The position numbers and the translations under genes are program-made. The notes under the pieces were generated by a model, which searched no databases, was not told where the DNA came from, and saw only the letters and a program-made list of their open reading frames with translations. A stretch of 64,000 nt of DNA, taken from Neorhodopirellula lusitana (lineage in GTDB: Bacteria; Planctomycetota; Planctomycetia; Pirellulales; Pirellulaceae). Positions 51,768-60,995 of this stretch are shown in pieces; position 1 is the stretch's first letter; each line of letters starts with the position of its first letter. The stretch covers positions 310,001-374,000 of the forward strand of contig NZ_FXUG01000006.1 of NCBI RefSeq assembly GCF_900182915.1, given 5' to 3'.

Positions 51768-52281
51768 TCTGTGTTTTGGGGTGATTCTGTCCGCGTCGTG
51801 ACGGAAATCCTGTGTCGTGACGGAAATGAAGTGAGCCACTCGTTGAATGGACGGCTCCACCGCTCCTGTCTTAGTAGGTCGAGAGCCATCTCCTGCTTTT
51901 AGCATTGCCAAGACTCGCACCCCGCCTGACCGTGATTCTGCACAACAATCGGCCGGAAGGTGTGCGTCCATGCACTCTTGAAGGCGAGTACGATGGTTTA
52001 TCAGCGGATTCTTCTCTCGACGGTGTATGGTGAGGTAAAGCCAATGTTTAGCGGTGATCCGCAATGAACGGGTATCCGTGTCCGTCCATGGGCAGCGTTC
52101 GCGAGCGATCGGCCGGACTGTGGATGTGCTGGATTTCAATTCTGGAATGTCGGCATGTCGATTGCTGTTTAGCCGATTGATCTTGGTCAGTGAGGCTAAA
52201 TCGAAATACGTGTTGAATCAGGATGCCAAACGAATGTGTCAGACCGGATCGACTTCACTTGAATATCACTAGGTTTGGTGG
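51768..52281. other. 514-bp region without a convincing gene
   Basis: A 14-bp direct repeat GTCGTGACGGAAAT occurs at 51795-51808 and 51814-51827. Beyond that, only short frames lacking ribosome sites or family features are seen. The CHAD gene promoter should lie in the last 100 bp. Confidence 0.4.
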
Positions 52282-53199
52282 ATGAGTACTCCCACTGCGA
52301 ATCCCTCAAACGCCTCTGCTGCAAAGAGCAAGGTTTCATCCCGCGCCGGCGATCGAATCGAAGATGCGGCCCGAGGGATGATTCAGTTGCGAGTGTGCTG
52401 GGTCATGCATTGGTTGTCCTTGGCAGGCCGGGATGTTCCTGATTCGCTGGAACCGGTGCATCAACTTCGTGTTTGGTCACGTCGCACATTGGCCTCGCTT
52501 CATACCTTCGCGGAGTTCCTACCACCAAGGGAATTGAAGTGGTTTGAAAAGCAAATGAATCGGGTTCGCCGGGCCGCTGGCGATGCACGCGACCTGGATG
52601 TGCTGTTGGAAAGCGGCAAGGCAAAGCACGGATCGCAGCGGAAGAGAATTCGTCGTCAATTCAAACGGGAGCGTCGTCATGCGCAGCGTCCGATTTGGCG
52701 TTTAAGGAAGAAGCTGATTGTGAAAAAACGTTTGCGTGAACATCTTGATGCGATGTTGACTGCAATCGCCTCCGACGATGATCGATCGCGTTCGGATGAC
52801 TCTCTCCAGGCCTGGGCGGAAGTTCAGGTCACGCGGGCGACCGAAGAGTTGCTTTCAGCAGTGCCCTCCGATTTCTCTAATTTCGGAGCCTGGCACCAGT
52901 TGCGAATTAAGGCGAAGCAGATGCGTTACACGTTAGAACTGTTCACAGACATTTTGCCGAAGGCTCGCACCCAATCCTTCGCCCAAGTGGTTGAGGAAAT
53001 TCAGGATCGGTTGGGCGTGATTAACGATCACGTCGTCTTGAGCAAGCGTTTAAAGAAGATGCAGGCCGAAGCGGCTAGACGATCGCGAGCCCAGAAATTC
53101 CGAAAGCTGGCACGACACGAACGTGAAGTTGCCAACGACCTTCTAGGGGATTTCATCAGTGACTGGGGCAAGATGGAATCGCTTCTGCGCAAAACTTAG
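52282..53199 (+). CDS. CHAD domain protein
   Basis: 305 residues, highly helical and basic. CHAD signatures include VHQLRVWSRRTLASLHTFAEFLP, RRAAGDARDLDVLLE and WHQLRIKAKQMRYTLELF with the conserved histidines (H59, H205 approximately) and Arg/Lys pairs. CHAD domains bind inorganic polyphosphate and often localise to polyphosphate granules. The central stretch (residues 110-150) is strongly basic. It stands alone, convergent with the RIO kinase gene, 38 bp between stops. Confidence 0.88.
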   Translation: MSTPTANPSNASAAKSKVSSRAGDRIEDAARGMIQLRVCWVMHWLSLAGRDVPDSLEPVHQLRVWSRRTLASLHTFAEFLPPRELKWFEKQMNRVRRAAGDARDLDVLLESGKAKHGSQRKRIRRQFKRERRHAQRPIWRLRKKLIVKKRLREHLDAMLTAIASDDDRSRSDDSLQAWAEVQVTRATEELLSAVPSDFSNFGAWHQLRIKAKQMRYTLELFTDILPKARTQSFAQVVEEIQDRLGVINDHVVLSKRLKKMQAEAARRSRAQKFRKLARHEREVANDLLGDFISDWGKMESLLRKT

Positions 53200-53237
53200 C
53201 AAAAGACCACTTTTTGTTACGAACTCGCCTCACTGGC

Positions 53238-54083
53238 TCAGCCGTTTTCAGCCCGGGTCTTTCGGTCCTGTTCATCTTCGTAGGCAAGGTCGATCATGGT
53301 CAGGACAGAATTGACGTCGGCGGCCTTGGTTGAGAAAGTGAACTTACCGGTCAGTTTGAAATCGGGCGTGAGTTCGCTCTTTTCGTGCAGTTCCCACATT
53401 TCTTCGGCGTAGTGAGACTCCGCGAGCTCGGGAGCGTATTGGGCGTAGTACTGCGTGATATTGCGAACGTCGCGTTGCAACATCGTCTTGGCATTGTTGT
53501 TCCCCGATGCGTTCACGACCTGGGGAAAGTCGATGATGACCGGGCCGGTTTGATCTTGCAGAACATTGAACTCGGAAAGATCCCCGTGCACCAATCCCGC
53601 ACATAGCATCCGCAGCACATAGATCATGACCGTCGCGTGATCCTTCACCGCTTGTTCAGCCGACATGGTGATGTCGTTCAGACGCGGCGCCACGTCACCG
53701 TCCCCATCGGTGATCAATTCCATCAGTAGCACGCCATCGAAGAAGCCGTACGTCTTAGGGACTCGGACTCCCGCATCATAGAGTTTGATTAGAGCGTCCA
53801 CTTCGGCCCGTTGCCAAACGTCCTCCTGTTGATCGCGTCCAAACTTCGATCGCTTTTCCATCGCTCTTTGTCGACGGCTGTTTCGGATCTTTCGCCCTTC
53901 CTGGTATTGCACCGCGTTCTTGAAGCTGCGTTTGGCCACGTCCTTGTACACCTTGGCGCAGCGAGTCTCATCACCGCAGCGGACAAGAAACACTTGTGCC
54001 TCTTTGCCGCTCATCAATGAGCCCAGGACCTTATCGACGAGCCCGTCTTCGATCAGTGGTTTGATACGCTGGGGGACTTTCAA
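53238..54083 (-). CDS. RIO1-like serine/threonine protein kinase
   Basis: 281 residues. The kinase core shows MSGKEAQVFLVRC and AKVYKD (K44, ATP-binding lysine), the catalytic loop VHGDLSEFNVL (D168, N173) and metal-binding IIDFPQ (D185), typical of RIO1-type kinases (bacterial PA4780-like). A basic region with NSRRQRAMEKRSKFG links the N-terminal lobe. It starts at TTG 54083. Bacterial targets are not known; a role in ribosome or envelope stress is possible but unsupported here. Confidence 0.92.
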   Translation of the reverse strand: MKVPQRIKPLIEDGLVDKVLGSLMSGKEAQVFLVRCGDETRCAKVYKDVAKRSFKNAVQYQEGRKIRNSRRQRAMEKRSKFGRDQQEDVWQRAEVDALIKLYDAGVRVPKTYGFFDGVLLMELITDGDGDVAPRLNDITMSAEQAVKDHATVMIYVLRMLCAGLVHGDLSEFNVLQDQTGPVIIDFPQVVNASGNNNAKTMLQRDVRNITQYYAQYAPELAESHYAEEMWELHEKSELTPDFKLTGKFTFSTKAADVNSVLTMIDLAYEDEQDRKTRAENG

Positions 54084-54388
54084 GTGGCTACCGATTCAGA
54101 AGCATGCAAGCTTCGGTGAGGAAAGGAAGTGGAAATGTTGAGGAGACCACGTCGTGTTGCTGGAAATCGTTTTCCCGGCGTAAAATAGCATCGCATCGCA
54201 GTTATCGCAAAGAGGCTTTCGATGAACGTAAGCTCATCTTAGCTTTCGAGAACTATCCGAGATTGTAGTCACGAGGGTAATCGAGCCTGGTGGCTGGATG
54301 CTTGTGCCTTGGATAGGTTGTGGTGTTCCTAGCTAAGCTGGGTGTATCAATCCCCACAACCCTTTTTATCGAATCCAGGAATCTACGA
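54084..54388. other. 305-bp divergent intergenic region, no gene seen
   Basis: It separates the RIO kinase from the HNH-like gene and should hold both promoters. A purine-rich stretch (GAAAGGAAGTGGAAATG, 54120-54136) and GTAAAATAGC near 54180 are the only notable items. No repeat or RNA was recognised. Confidence 0.4.
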
Positions 54389-54850
54389 ATGGGACAGCTT
54401 CAAGATGTGGGCGAGGCGGACGGTTGGCGGTGTTGGTTATGCGACGAACCCGTTGATCCCGAGATGTCGCCCAATGATCCACGAGGAGCAAGTTTGGACA
54501 CTCGCATCTCCAAAGCCCGCGCAAAGAAAAAGAAGCAAGACAAGGGAAACGTGCCGGCGGAGCGTTTAGCGCATAAGGGCTGCAACACCGGCAAGGGGGC
54601 GAATGATCCCGTGGTGCCTTGGCCAGATCACCTGATTGTCGTGGACCCGGCCCCCATCATTGCGGCCGCCGAGCGACTTGAGCGAAAGGGGGGCCGCGAA
54701 GCCATGGCCCGGTGTCCCACGCAAGGAGACGCCGACGCGGTTGCCGTTTGGTTGATGGACCGCCTCTCGCGTCTTACGCCCGGTTTGGCGTTGCGAACTG
54801 AAATTGCGAGCACGGGCGGTCAATATCTAGTCAGCTTGCACACATCATAG
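54389..54850 (+). CDS. degenerate HNH-endonuclease-like protein
   Basis: 153 residues. The pattern CWLC (near residue 11-15), then SLDTRISKARAKKKKQ, then LAHKGCNTGKG is the layout of an HNH nuclease zinc finger (CxxC ... His ... CN). The catalytic His normally found after SLD (SLDH) is replaced by Thr, and the loop is a Lys-rich run, so nuclease activity is doubtful. The C-terminal half (about 80-153) is helical, AAERLERKGGREAMARC, of unknown family. ATG 54389 follows AGGA; the frame extends upstream without family features. Confidence 0.6.
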   Translation: MGQLQDVGEADGWRCWLCDEPVDPEMSPNDPRGASLDTRISKARAKKKKQDKGNVPAERLAHKGCNTGKGANDPVVPWPDHLIVVDPAPIIAAAERLERKGGREAMARCPTQGDADAVAVWLMDRLSRLTPGLALRTEIASTGGQYLVSLHTS

Positions 54851-54943
54851 CGATTGACGATAGAACGCCACTGCTAGTCTGAAGTTCACTCGCGTAGACC
54901 CCAATCATTCAGCTGCGTATCAGCGAAGCGTTAGGAGAAAAAG

Positions 54944-55258
54944 TTGATCAACCGAGAACTCGATCAAAAAGCGGCAATCATGATTGTCATCGACTACCTG
55001 GGTGGCATTCAGCCAGGTACCAAATGTTCCGCGATGTTCTTTGACACGCTGCAGCTTCGGCGGGAAAAAGAGTTTCATGCAAAATTGTATAGCCAGAACG
55101 GTGTTCATGATCGGGAAATCTTGCGCGCGATGGTGGCAGCGAATGTGCCTGACGATCCGTATTGGTTGGTCTCGCTAAAACCCGCTGAGGGCGTGTTTGG
55201 CCTCGAACCGCGTCTCTATCGAGTGGATGATCGGACAGGGAAGGTTCTTGCAAACTAG
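54944..55258 (+). CDS. small soluble protein, unknown function
   Basis: 104 residues from TTG 54944, well supported by AGGAG seven bases upstream. The chain (INRELDQKAAIMIVIDYLGG, TLQLRREKEFHAKLYSQNG, LVSLKPAEGVFGLEPRLYRVD) looks like a small alpha-beta domain with no cysteine or metal motif. No family was recognised. It stands alone, about 90 bp after the HNH-like gene, and is followed by a large palindromic repeat. Confidence 0.55.
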   Translation: MINRELDQKAAIMIVIDYLGGIQPGTKCSAMFFDTLQLRREKEFHAKLYSQNGVHDREILRAMVAANVPDDPYWLVSLKPAEGVFGLEPRLYRVDDRTGKVLAN

Positions 55259-55275
55259 ATTGTTTGCATTTTCCA

Positions 55276-55395
55276 CGTAGGCGAAAGCATTTTAATTTTT
55301 GTCGTCGCGTAGCTCGTCAAGAGTTTCGTAAGCCGGCGTGGGGATCGAAAGTCTTGACGACGTCCGCTACGGCCTACGGCATTCTTGAAAATGCT
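55276..55395. repeat. nested palindromic repeat of about 120 bp
   Basis: The 55259-55561 gap holds no gene but a set of nested inverted arms. CGTAGGC (55276) pairs with GCCTACG (55372). AGCATTTT (55286) pairs with AAAATGCT (55388). CGTAGC (55308) pairs with GCTACG (55366). TCGTCAAGAGTTTCG (55314-55328) pairs with CGAAAGTCTTGACGA (55346-55360) with one mismatch. It is probably a mobile palindromic element of the MITE/REP type. Confidence 0.6.
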
Positions 55396-55561
55396 CTAGA
55401 TGAAGAGGGCTCTGCGTCGCACTTTTTGCATTTAAACGTTCAGCATCTCTGAAATGATCTAACCGATGTTAGCTTTCCATCTTCATGCCGTTGTTAAATG
55501 CTGCACCGGAGAAGCTCATTCCCCGGTGCAACACCTTCCTGGTGCCTCAAGTTGAACGAGA

Positions 55562-56989
55562 TTAGCAGACCGCTTGTGTCAGGTTTTTATTCAGTGACCT
55601 CGCGTTCGACACGACGAACTGATACGTCGAGAAAGATCGGTCCGAAGTGCCCAAGAAATCGCCTGCCGTGGTGGCACGGGAGTCTTCAAAACCGCAGTCT
55701 TGCAGGAAACTATCAGGTTGATCGCAGCCGAAGATGAAACGTTCGCCCAGTTCTTCCATGCCTTCGAGGAAACTGTCAATTTCGGGGTGTTGTGAAGTTC
55801 CGTTGACAACACCCTCGGTAACGATGTCACACCACAAACGACTGGAAGGGTGCTGGATTGCCTTGGACGTGGCCGTCAAGATCTCACGGTTCTCCTCCGC
55901 TGCAAAGTACATTGAGCACCCTTCGAACACCACGACGGTAGGCAGCGTTGGTGAATAGTCCGGATGCTGCAAAAGCAGGTCGGCGATGTCGTCGGTCTTG
56001 AAGTCAGCGGCAATCGTGCGGCGGTTGATTGTGGGGCGATCTTGCATTTGTGAGATGACGCGATTGCGTTCCTCCAGCATCTCGGGAAGATCCAGTTCGA
56101 AAAATGTGGGGTTCCCCAATTCTTCGGACATCCGGAAGGGTCGCATGTCCAGCCCGACACCCAGGATCACGACTTGCTTAAGATCGGGAACGCTTTGGAG
56201 TGTTTGGTCGATGTGAGCGGTTCTTGCCTTCACCATGTCCTGCAATTGAGGGAGCACTCCGTGGAGTCGCTTGGCAAGCAACTCGCCGTGAGGCCCCGCT
56301 GCCTCTCGTTCGTGTCCGACATCCAATCGCATGCCGCGATCGTCGAAGGAAGCGCGTAGTCCCGCGATCATGCGAGCGGAAGCTTTCAGCTTTTGCTTGT
56401 ACAAAGGCGAGATGCGAGGTTGTTGCTTCGTTGGATGAAGTTGAATCGAAGGTTGTGCGAAGTATTTCATCTCCGCTTCAGCAATCACCTCACCTTGGGA
56501 AGTGAACTTGACCGGTAGAGTGACCAGGACGCGTTTTCCGGCGAAGTACCGTTGCTTTACCATCCGGGCTGTCTCTTCCGGGACCACGCAACTCGCTTTG
56601 AGGTGACCCGTGCTCGGATTTCGATACTTGACATCCATCGCCGCCAGCCACAACGAAGCCGAATCTTCGTTCCGGCAACGGTGGATTCCCGCTAGCGGTA
56701 CACCTCGCAGCAAGGTGGCTAAGGCGAGTCCTCCGGTGTAGTCGGCTGACAACGAAATTAGGGCAGCTTGATGCGTGCCGTGCTGATTCGTCGAGGCGAC
56801 GCAAAGCGGTAGTTCGGAAACGCAAACGCCTTCTTGCACTTCTTTGATGTGCCAGTCCACTGATTTCAGGACGGGGATGGCATTGTGTAGAAGCCGAGTC
56901 ATCAGTGTCGGGTTGACTCGGGTGTTGTAATCTTCTTCCCAGGAAATTGCTTGATCTTGAAACTGTGAAACGACCATGGAGTGCCCCAT
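55562..56989 (-). CDS. hotdog-domain protein fused to a LCMT-type methyltransferase
   Basis: 475 residues. Residues 15-180 resemble a DUF4442/YiiD-C hotdog thioesterase (NPTLMTRLLHNAIPVLKSV, STNQHGTHQAALISLSADYTGG). Residues 200-460 are a leucine-carboxyl methyltransferase-type SAM enzyme: VVILGVGLDMRPFRM (SAM loop), FFELDLPEMLEERN (acidic end of strand 2) and VVFEGCSMYF. ATG 56989 (MGHSMVVSQF) was chosen; the frame runs 13 codons further. Such a fusion could methylate an acyl chain or polyketide carrier product, but the substrate is not known. The LCMT relatives often modify secondary metabolites. Confidence 0.75.
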   Translation of the reverse strand: MGHSMVVSQFQDQAISWEEDYNTRVNPTLMTRLLHNAIPVLKSVDWHIKEVQEGVCVSELPLCVASTNQHGTHQAALISLSADYTGGLALATLLRGVPLAGIHRCRNEDSASLWLAAMDVKYRNPSTGHLKASCVVPEETARMVKQRYFAGKRVLVTLPVKFTSQGEVIAEAEMKYFAQPSIQLHPTKQQPRISPLYKQKLKASARMIAGLRASFDDRGMRLDVGHEREAAGPHGELLAKRLHGVLPQLQDMVKARTAHIDQTLQSVPDLKQVVILGVGLDMRPFRMSEELGNPTFFELDLPEMLEERNRVISQMQDRPTINRRTIAADFKTDDIADLLLQHPDYSPTLPTVVVFEGCSMYFAAEENREILTATSKAIQHPSSRLWCDIVTEGVVNGTSQHPEIDSFLEGMEELGERFIFGCDQPDSFLQDCGFEDSRATTAGDFLGTSDRSFSTYQFVVSNARSLNKNLTQAVC

Positions 56990-57392
56990 TTTGGTTTGGT
57001 GAAAACAAACGAAATATGCCCAAGCCATGTTTCTAGTGCTCTTGACGATCGTTGCGAACTTACTTTTAGTCAGATTGCGAAATCCAACAATTCAGGGGGG
57101 AAACGTCGCACCGGTCAGGTAAAATGGGGGTGCACTGCTTGGACGTTTGTGAATCCATCGCCCCGGATTGCATCGATGTCGGTCGCTTGCGAATCCTGTT
57201 TTCGGTGCTCGTGTTGGTGCGCTGGATTAAGTACGACGGGTTTGATGGGGCCGGGTTCGATGGGGGCCGGGTTTCGATAAGGAATCAGCGGGATTGGTCG
57301 GGTGCTAGAATAGAACAAATCGCGACCGCTATAGTTGGGGTTTTGTTCAGTACTTTTCATGTCTTCGATCGCCACTTTTAAGCCAAACCGCC
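56990..57392. other. 403-bp divergent intergenic region with short repeat
   Basis: It separates the methyltransferase and N-acetyltransferase genes. A 15-16 bp unit CGGGTTTGATGGGGC is repeated about 2.5 times at 57237-57281. No gene was found; GCTAGAATAG near 57303 may be part of the promoter for the acetyltransferase gene. Confidence 0.4.
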
Positions 57393-58202
57393 ATGGATTT
57401 GAATCGTTACTTCGAGCGAATCGGGCATCACGATCAGGTCGCCTGCACCTTGTCGACGCTACGCTCGATCGTGTTTGCTCACGCCACGTCGATTCCGTTT
57501 GAGAGCCTCGATCCGCTAGCTGGAATTCGTATTTCGCTCGATGCCGAAGCGATCTTTGACAAGCTGATTCGCCGGCGTCGTGGAGGCTACTGCTTTGAGC
57601 AGAACGCGTTGTTGGCGGCTGCTTTGCGAGAGGTCGGATTTGAGGTTGAGGAACTATCGGCTCGGGTTTGGTACAACAATTTTGATGGTACAACACCGCC
57701 GCGAACGCACGTGTTTCTTGCCGTAACCGTGGATGGCACCCGTTGGCTTGCCGATTGTGGTGTGGGTGGCTCGACACCAACTGGTTTGATGGAATTAGAC
57801 CGGATCGGTGAGGCCCAAGAACTGCTCGGCGAGACTCGACGGATCGTCTCAATGGATGAACGTTTGGTACCCACTTCCATGCATCAAGTTCGGCATGGTG
57901 ATCAATGGAGCGACGTGTACGAGTTCACTGGCGAGACGATGCCGAAGATTGACCAGGAAATGGGGAACTGGTGGACGAGCAGTCACCCGGATTCGAAGTT
58001 CCGTAAGAACTTGATCGTCGCACTGTTGAATCGCGATGGCACTCGTTGCAGTATCGTGAACAACGAATTCCTGCATCGACGCGGAGCGGAAGTCGTGCAA
58101 CGCATTCACATTGGGAGTCGCGGTCAGTTAAGCGATCTGCTGCGTGATCGTTTCGGGCTTGAGTTGCCCGCCAACGCCGACGTCAGTCCCCTGTTGGGTT
58201 AA
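57393..58202 (+). CDS. nat: arylamine N-acetyltransferase
   Basis: 269 residues. The catalytic triad of the NAT family is intact: Cys67 in RRGGYCFEQN, His106 in PRTHVFLAV and Asp121 in LADCGVG. The N-terminus LNRYFERIGHHDQ is also typical. NATs transfer acetyl groups from acetyl-CoA to arylamines and hydrazines; some act in secondary metabolism. The length (about 275 in the family) is normal. It is convergent with the sialate esterase gene. Confidence 0.93.
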   Translation: MDLNRYFERIGHHDQVACTLSTLRSIVFAHATSIPFESLDPLAGIRISLDAEAIFDKLIRRRRGGYCFEQNALLAAALREVGFEVEELSARVWYNNFDGTTPPRTHVFLAVTVDGTRWLADCGVGGSTPTGLMELDRIGEAQELLGETRRIVSMDERLVPTSMHQVRHGDQWSDVYEFTGETMPKIDQEMGNWWTSSHPDSKFRKNLIVALLNRDGTRCSIVNNEFLHRRGAEVVQRIHIGSRGQLSDLLRDRFGLELPANADVSPLLG

Positions 58203-58283
58203 GTTCCGCACCTCGTATGCAGAACTTCGTGTGAAACGTGCTGTGCACCTGCAGCGAACACCTGGAACTCGCACCGCGACGCA

Positions 58284-58429
58284 ACGTGGCGGCGACTCGG
58301 AAGTCGCCTGTCACACGTCGTTTCATTACGCTTGTCGAGCGTCTGGTTTGAAGTTCTAAAACAACGTTTCTCGCGTTCTCTGGACGTTGTTTGACGCTAT
58401 TCCCTTTCTTGTCGAACGGGTTCGACAAG
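58284..58429. terminator. three strong hairpins in a convergent intergenic region
   Basis: GGCGACT/AGTCGCC (58291-58308, loop CGGA, with outer ACGTG pairing), AAACAACGT/ACGTTGTTT (58359-58392) and CTTGTCGAA/TTCGACAAG (58408-58429, loop CGGG) occur in a row between the NAT and esterase stop codons. No T-runs follow. They probably serve as transcription barriers or mRNA-end structures for both genes. Confidence 0.55.
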
Positions 58430-58446
58430 AGCTCCCTAGCGAAAAA

Positions 58447-60066
58447 CTACTTTGCCAGTTCGCGGCGAGTCGCTTGCCGCGGCTTTGCCTTTTGCTCGAC
58501 AATCGGTTCAACGTCGTCCCAGTCGTCGGTACGGAAAATGGAGGCTGGCAAGCCTTCGCTGTTGACCAAGTTGGCTCCCTCCGGATTGGCGGCCCATGCG
58601 TATCGCACGGCAACCGGATTCGGGACTTCCTCGCTGCTGACCAGGACGCTGTCCGTGCCCTCGACTTTGGCATCCGCCCAGTGCCAAACTCGGTCTTGGC
58701 CGGCGATCTCAAATCGTTTCAGCTGTTCGTTGTTTCGAGACTTCAGCCCTTCGCCAGCCTGGTCGAATGTGACTTCAATGGCATTGCCGTTTACGTTGCT
58801 GGATCTGAATAGCGGGCCGGAGTAAACCAAGTCCTTCCCATAGTCTTTCACTAGAGCCCAGCGTGCCAGACGCTCACCAGGGGCCTGCTTGTTCTTTGGG
58901 TGGATGTCATTCGCTTCGCCCACGTCGTTGATCGTGGCCATGCCTGTTTTGGGCGTGGTGTCGAGAATCAAACGCATGCGATCTTGTAGCAATGCCCAAA
59001 GGTCAGGGGTGCCAGGCTCCGTCGAAGGTTGGTGGAAGTTGGCGAGTTGGACAAAGTAAAACGACAGGTCATCGTTCCAGCGTTCTCGCCAGTCGCGAAT
59101 CATCAGCGGCAACGTTTGGTCGTAGGGGACGGCTCCTGGTTTCGCGTTGGCTTCCCCTTGGTACCAAATCGCACCTCGCATTGTGTAGCCAACAAAGGGA
59201 TGGATCATCGAATTGAATAGCACACCTGGTTTGCCCTCGGTAGCCAGCGGACGCTTGGGCTTGGTTGGCTTCCGGGGCAGCTTTTTGCGTTGATCGGCGG
59301 GTAGCTTGCGTTGCGCTTTGGCGGCCGCGGTCCATTGATCCAGTCGGGCTTGGTAGGCAACTTGTGACTTCGCCTCGTCATACTTCGCGTCGGCTTGGAT
59401 GACCGCATCGACCAGGGCTTTGGTGCCCGGGAGTGTGTTCAACGCTTCGCGGCTGGTAAAGGTCTCGACCGGCTTGCCGCCCCATGCCGACTTGATCACA
59501 CCAATCGGAATGTCGAGCTCCGTGTGCAGCTTGCGAGCGAAAAAGAAGGCGACGGCCGAGTAGCTGGGAACCGATTCCGGATTGCAAAGAGTCCACTCGC
59601 CTCTGATGTCGTCCTTAGGCTCGACGGAAACGGCCGATTGCGCATTGAACATGCGGATTTGTGGATGGTCAGCCTTGGCGATCAGGTCGGCGTATGCCGG
59701 CACGCGGTTCATCGTGAAGGCCATGTTGGATTGGCCCGACGCGAACCAAACTTCACCGACCAACACGTCATGAAGGGTGATGCTGTCGTCGCCCGACTGA
59801 ATCGTTAGATCCGCGCCGGTTGCGTCCGCTTTTCCTGTTTCGACGCCAACACGCCATCGACCATCGTCACCCGTTTTTACAGTCGAATTGTTGTCTTTGA
59901 AGCCGACAATCACCTCAGCACCGGGAGTCGCTTTTCCCCAGATGGAGGCGGCCCGCTCACGCTGCAGCACCATGTGATCGCTGAAGAAATTCGGCACGGA
60001 AAGCTCGGCTTGCGCGGCAGCCGGAAGCAGCATCGCGAAAGCGAGCACGATCATGAATCGGGACAT
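58447..60066 (-). CDS. sialate O-acetylesterase
   Basis: 539 residues with a Sec signal peptide ending at AAQA. The SGNH/SASA catalytic motifs are VWFASGQSNMAF (nucleophile Ser), GAIWYQGEANAKPGA (oxyanion Gly/Glu) and a His in NDIHPKNK. An N-terminal beta-sandwich precedes the catalytic domain, as in secreted 9-O-acetylesterases. It removes acetyl groups from sialic acids or plant/algal polysaccharides, fitting a polymer-degrading planctomycete. It is the only gene in its transcription unit. Confidence 0.9.
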   Translation of the reverse strand: MSRFMIVLAFAMLLPAAAQAELSVPNFFSDHMVLQRERAASIWGKATPGAEVIVGFKDNNSTVKTGDDGRWRVGVETGKADATGADLTIQSGDDSITLHDVLVGEVWFASGQSNMAFTMNRVPAYADLIAKADHPQIRMFNAQSAVSVEPKDDIRGEWTLCNPESVPSYSAVAFFFARKLHTELDIPIGVIKSAWGGKPVETFTSREALNTLPGTKALVDAVIQADAKYDEAKSQVAYQARLDQWTAAAKAQRKLPADQRKKLPRKPTKPKRPLATEGKPGVLFNSMIHPFVGYTMRGAIWYQGEANAKPGAVPYDQTLPLMIRDWRERWNDDLSFYFVQLANFHQPSTEPGTPDLWALLQDRMRLILDTTPKTGMATINDVGEANDIHPKNKQAPGERLARWALVKDYGKDLVYSGPLFRSSNVNGNAIEVTFDQAGEGLKSRNNEQLKRFEIAGQDRVWHWADAKVEGTDSVLVSSEEVPNPVAVRYAWAANPEGANLVNSEGLPASIFRTDDWDDVEPIVEQKAKPRQATRRELAK

Positions 60067-60221
60067 TCAAAAGGGCCTTGTCTCGGGGTGGGGGAATCAC
60101 ACGATTGGAGAAACAAAGTTTAGCTGAGCCGGCATCGGTGTGCAGGGATTCTCTCGAGAACATTGAAGCCGGGCTCTGGTAGCGTATTTTTTCTTAAACA
60201 TGGCGCAGCGGGTAAGGAGAA

Positions 60222-60995
60222 ATGGGCTCTATTGGAATCATGAGTGCTTCCAAACTTGTTTCGCGAATCCCTGGCTTTCCCCCGTTCTCTCTCTGTTCCT
60301 TGGCCTCTGTCTGTTCACTGTTTATCGCGGTGAGCCTGCTGGCCGGCTGGTTCATCCCAGAGTTCTACGCTTGGACCGATTCCGACCAGAGCCGTCCGTC
60401 GCCGCTATTATGGAAGGTGCCGCTGGGGGCGGCGGTTGCGTCTACGGCATTCTGCATGGTTCTGCCGTGGTTGCCCATGCAGACCAACCCGATCCGTGAC
60501 ACCCCGTCGCCATCGATGCGATTTTCACTTCGCGCGTTGATGATGCTCACCGCGGGTATCGCGGTTGCAATTCCATTGCTTGCTAAGTATCCGCTAGTTG
60601 TCAGCGGGATCATCTGTGCCGGCGCTTACGGATGCTTGATCGCGTTCAGTGTGCGAAACCCACCACACCGCATGGCTTCATTCGCACTGTTCGGATCCAT
60701 GATCCTGCCATATGCCTGGGTGATCGGGTACGAGGAACTCGACCGGATTCTACCGACGCTGACCGTGATCATTGCGGGCATGCCCACTTTTCTTCCGGCG
60801 GCACTGCTCGGCTCAACGTTCGGGCAGCATTTCCAAGAATCGCAATGGCTGTCATTTTTGCTAACCGCACTCGAAATTGCGGTCGGTGTTTGGATCATAC
60901 GGCTCGGTCCAAAACAAACGATCGCCTATCTCTTGCTCGTCTTGCAGATATCGGCATTGGGATCGCTCGGTTTCTATATGATGTGCATCGCTTGA
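60222..60995 (+). CDS. multi-pass membrane protein, unknown function
   Basis: 257 residues with about seven hydrophobic helices. A mid-chain segment FSLRALMMLTAGIAVAI is of the kind found in many planctomycete membrane proteins of unknown function. No transporter or enzyme motif was recognised. ATG 60222 has AAGGAG only two bases upstream, so the ribosome site is compressed; ATG 60240 is an alternative. It stands alone between the esterase and the YdjM-like gene. Confidence 0.5.
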   Translation: MGSIGIMSASKLVSRIPGFPPFSLCSLASVCSLFIAVSLLAGWFIPEFYAWTDSDQSRPSPLLWKVPLGAAVASTAFCMVLPWLPMQTNPIRDTPSPSMRFSLRALMMLTAGIAVAIPLLAKYPLVVSGIICAGAYGCLIAFSVRNPPHRMASFALFGSMILPYAWVIGYEELDRILPTLTVIIAGMPTFLPAALLGSTFGQHFQESQWLSFLLTALEIAVGVWIIRLGPKQTIAYLLLVLQISALGSLGFYMMCIA

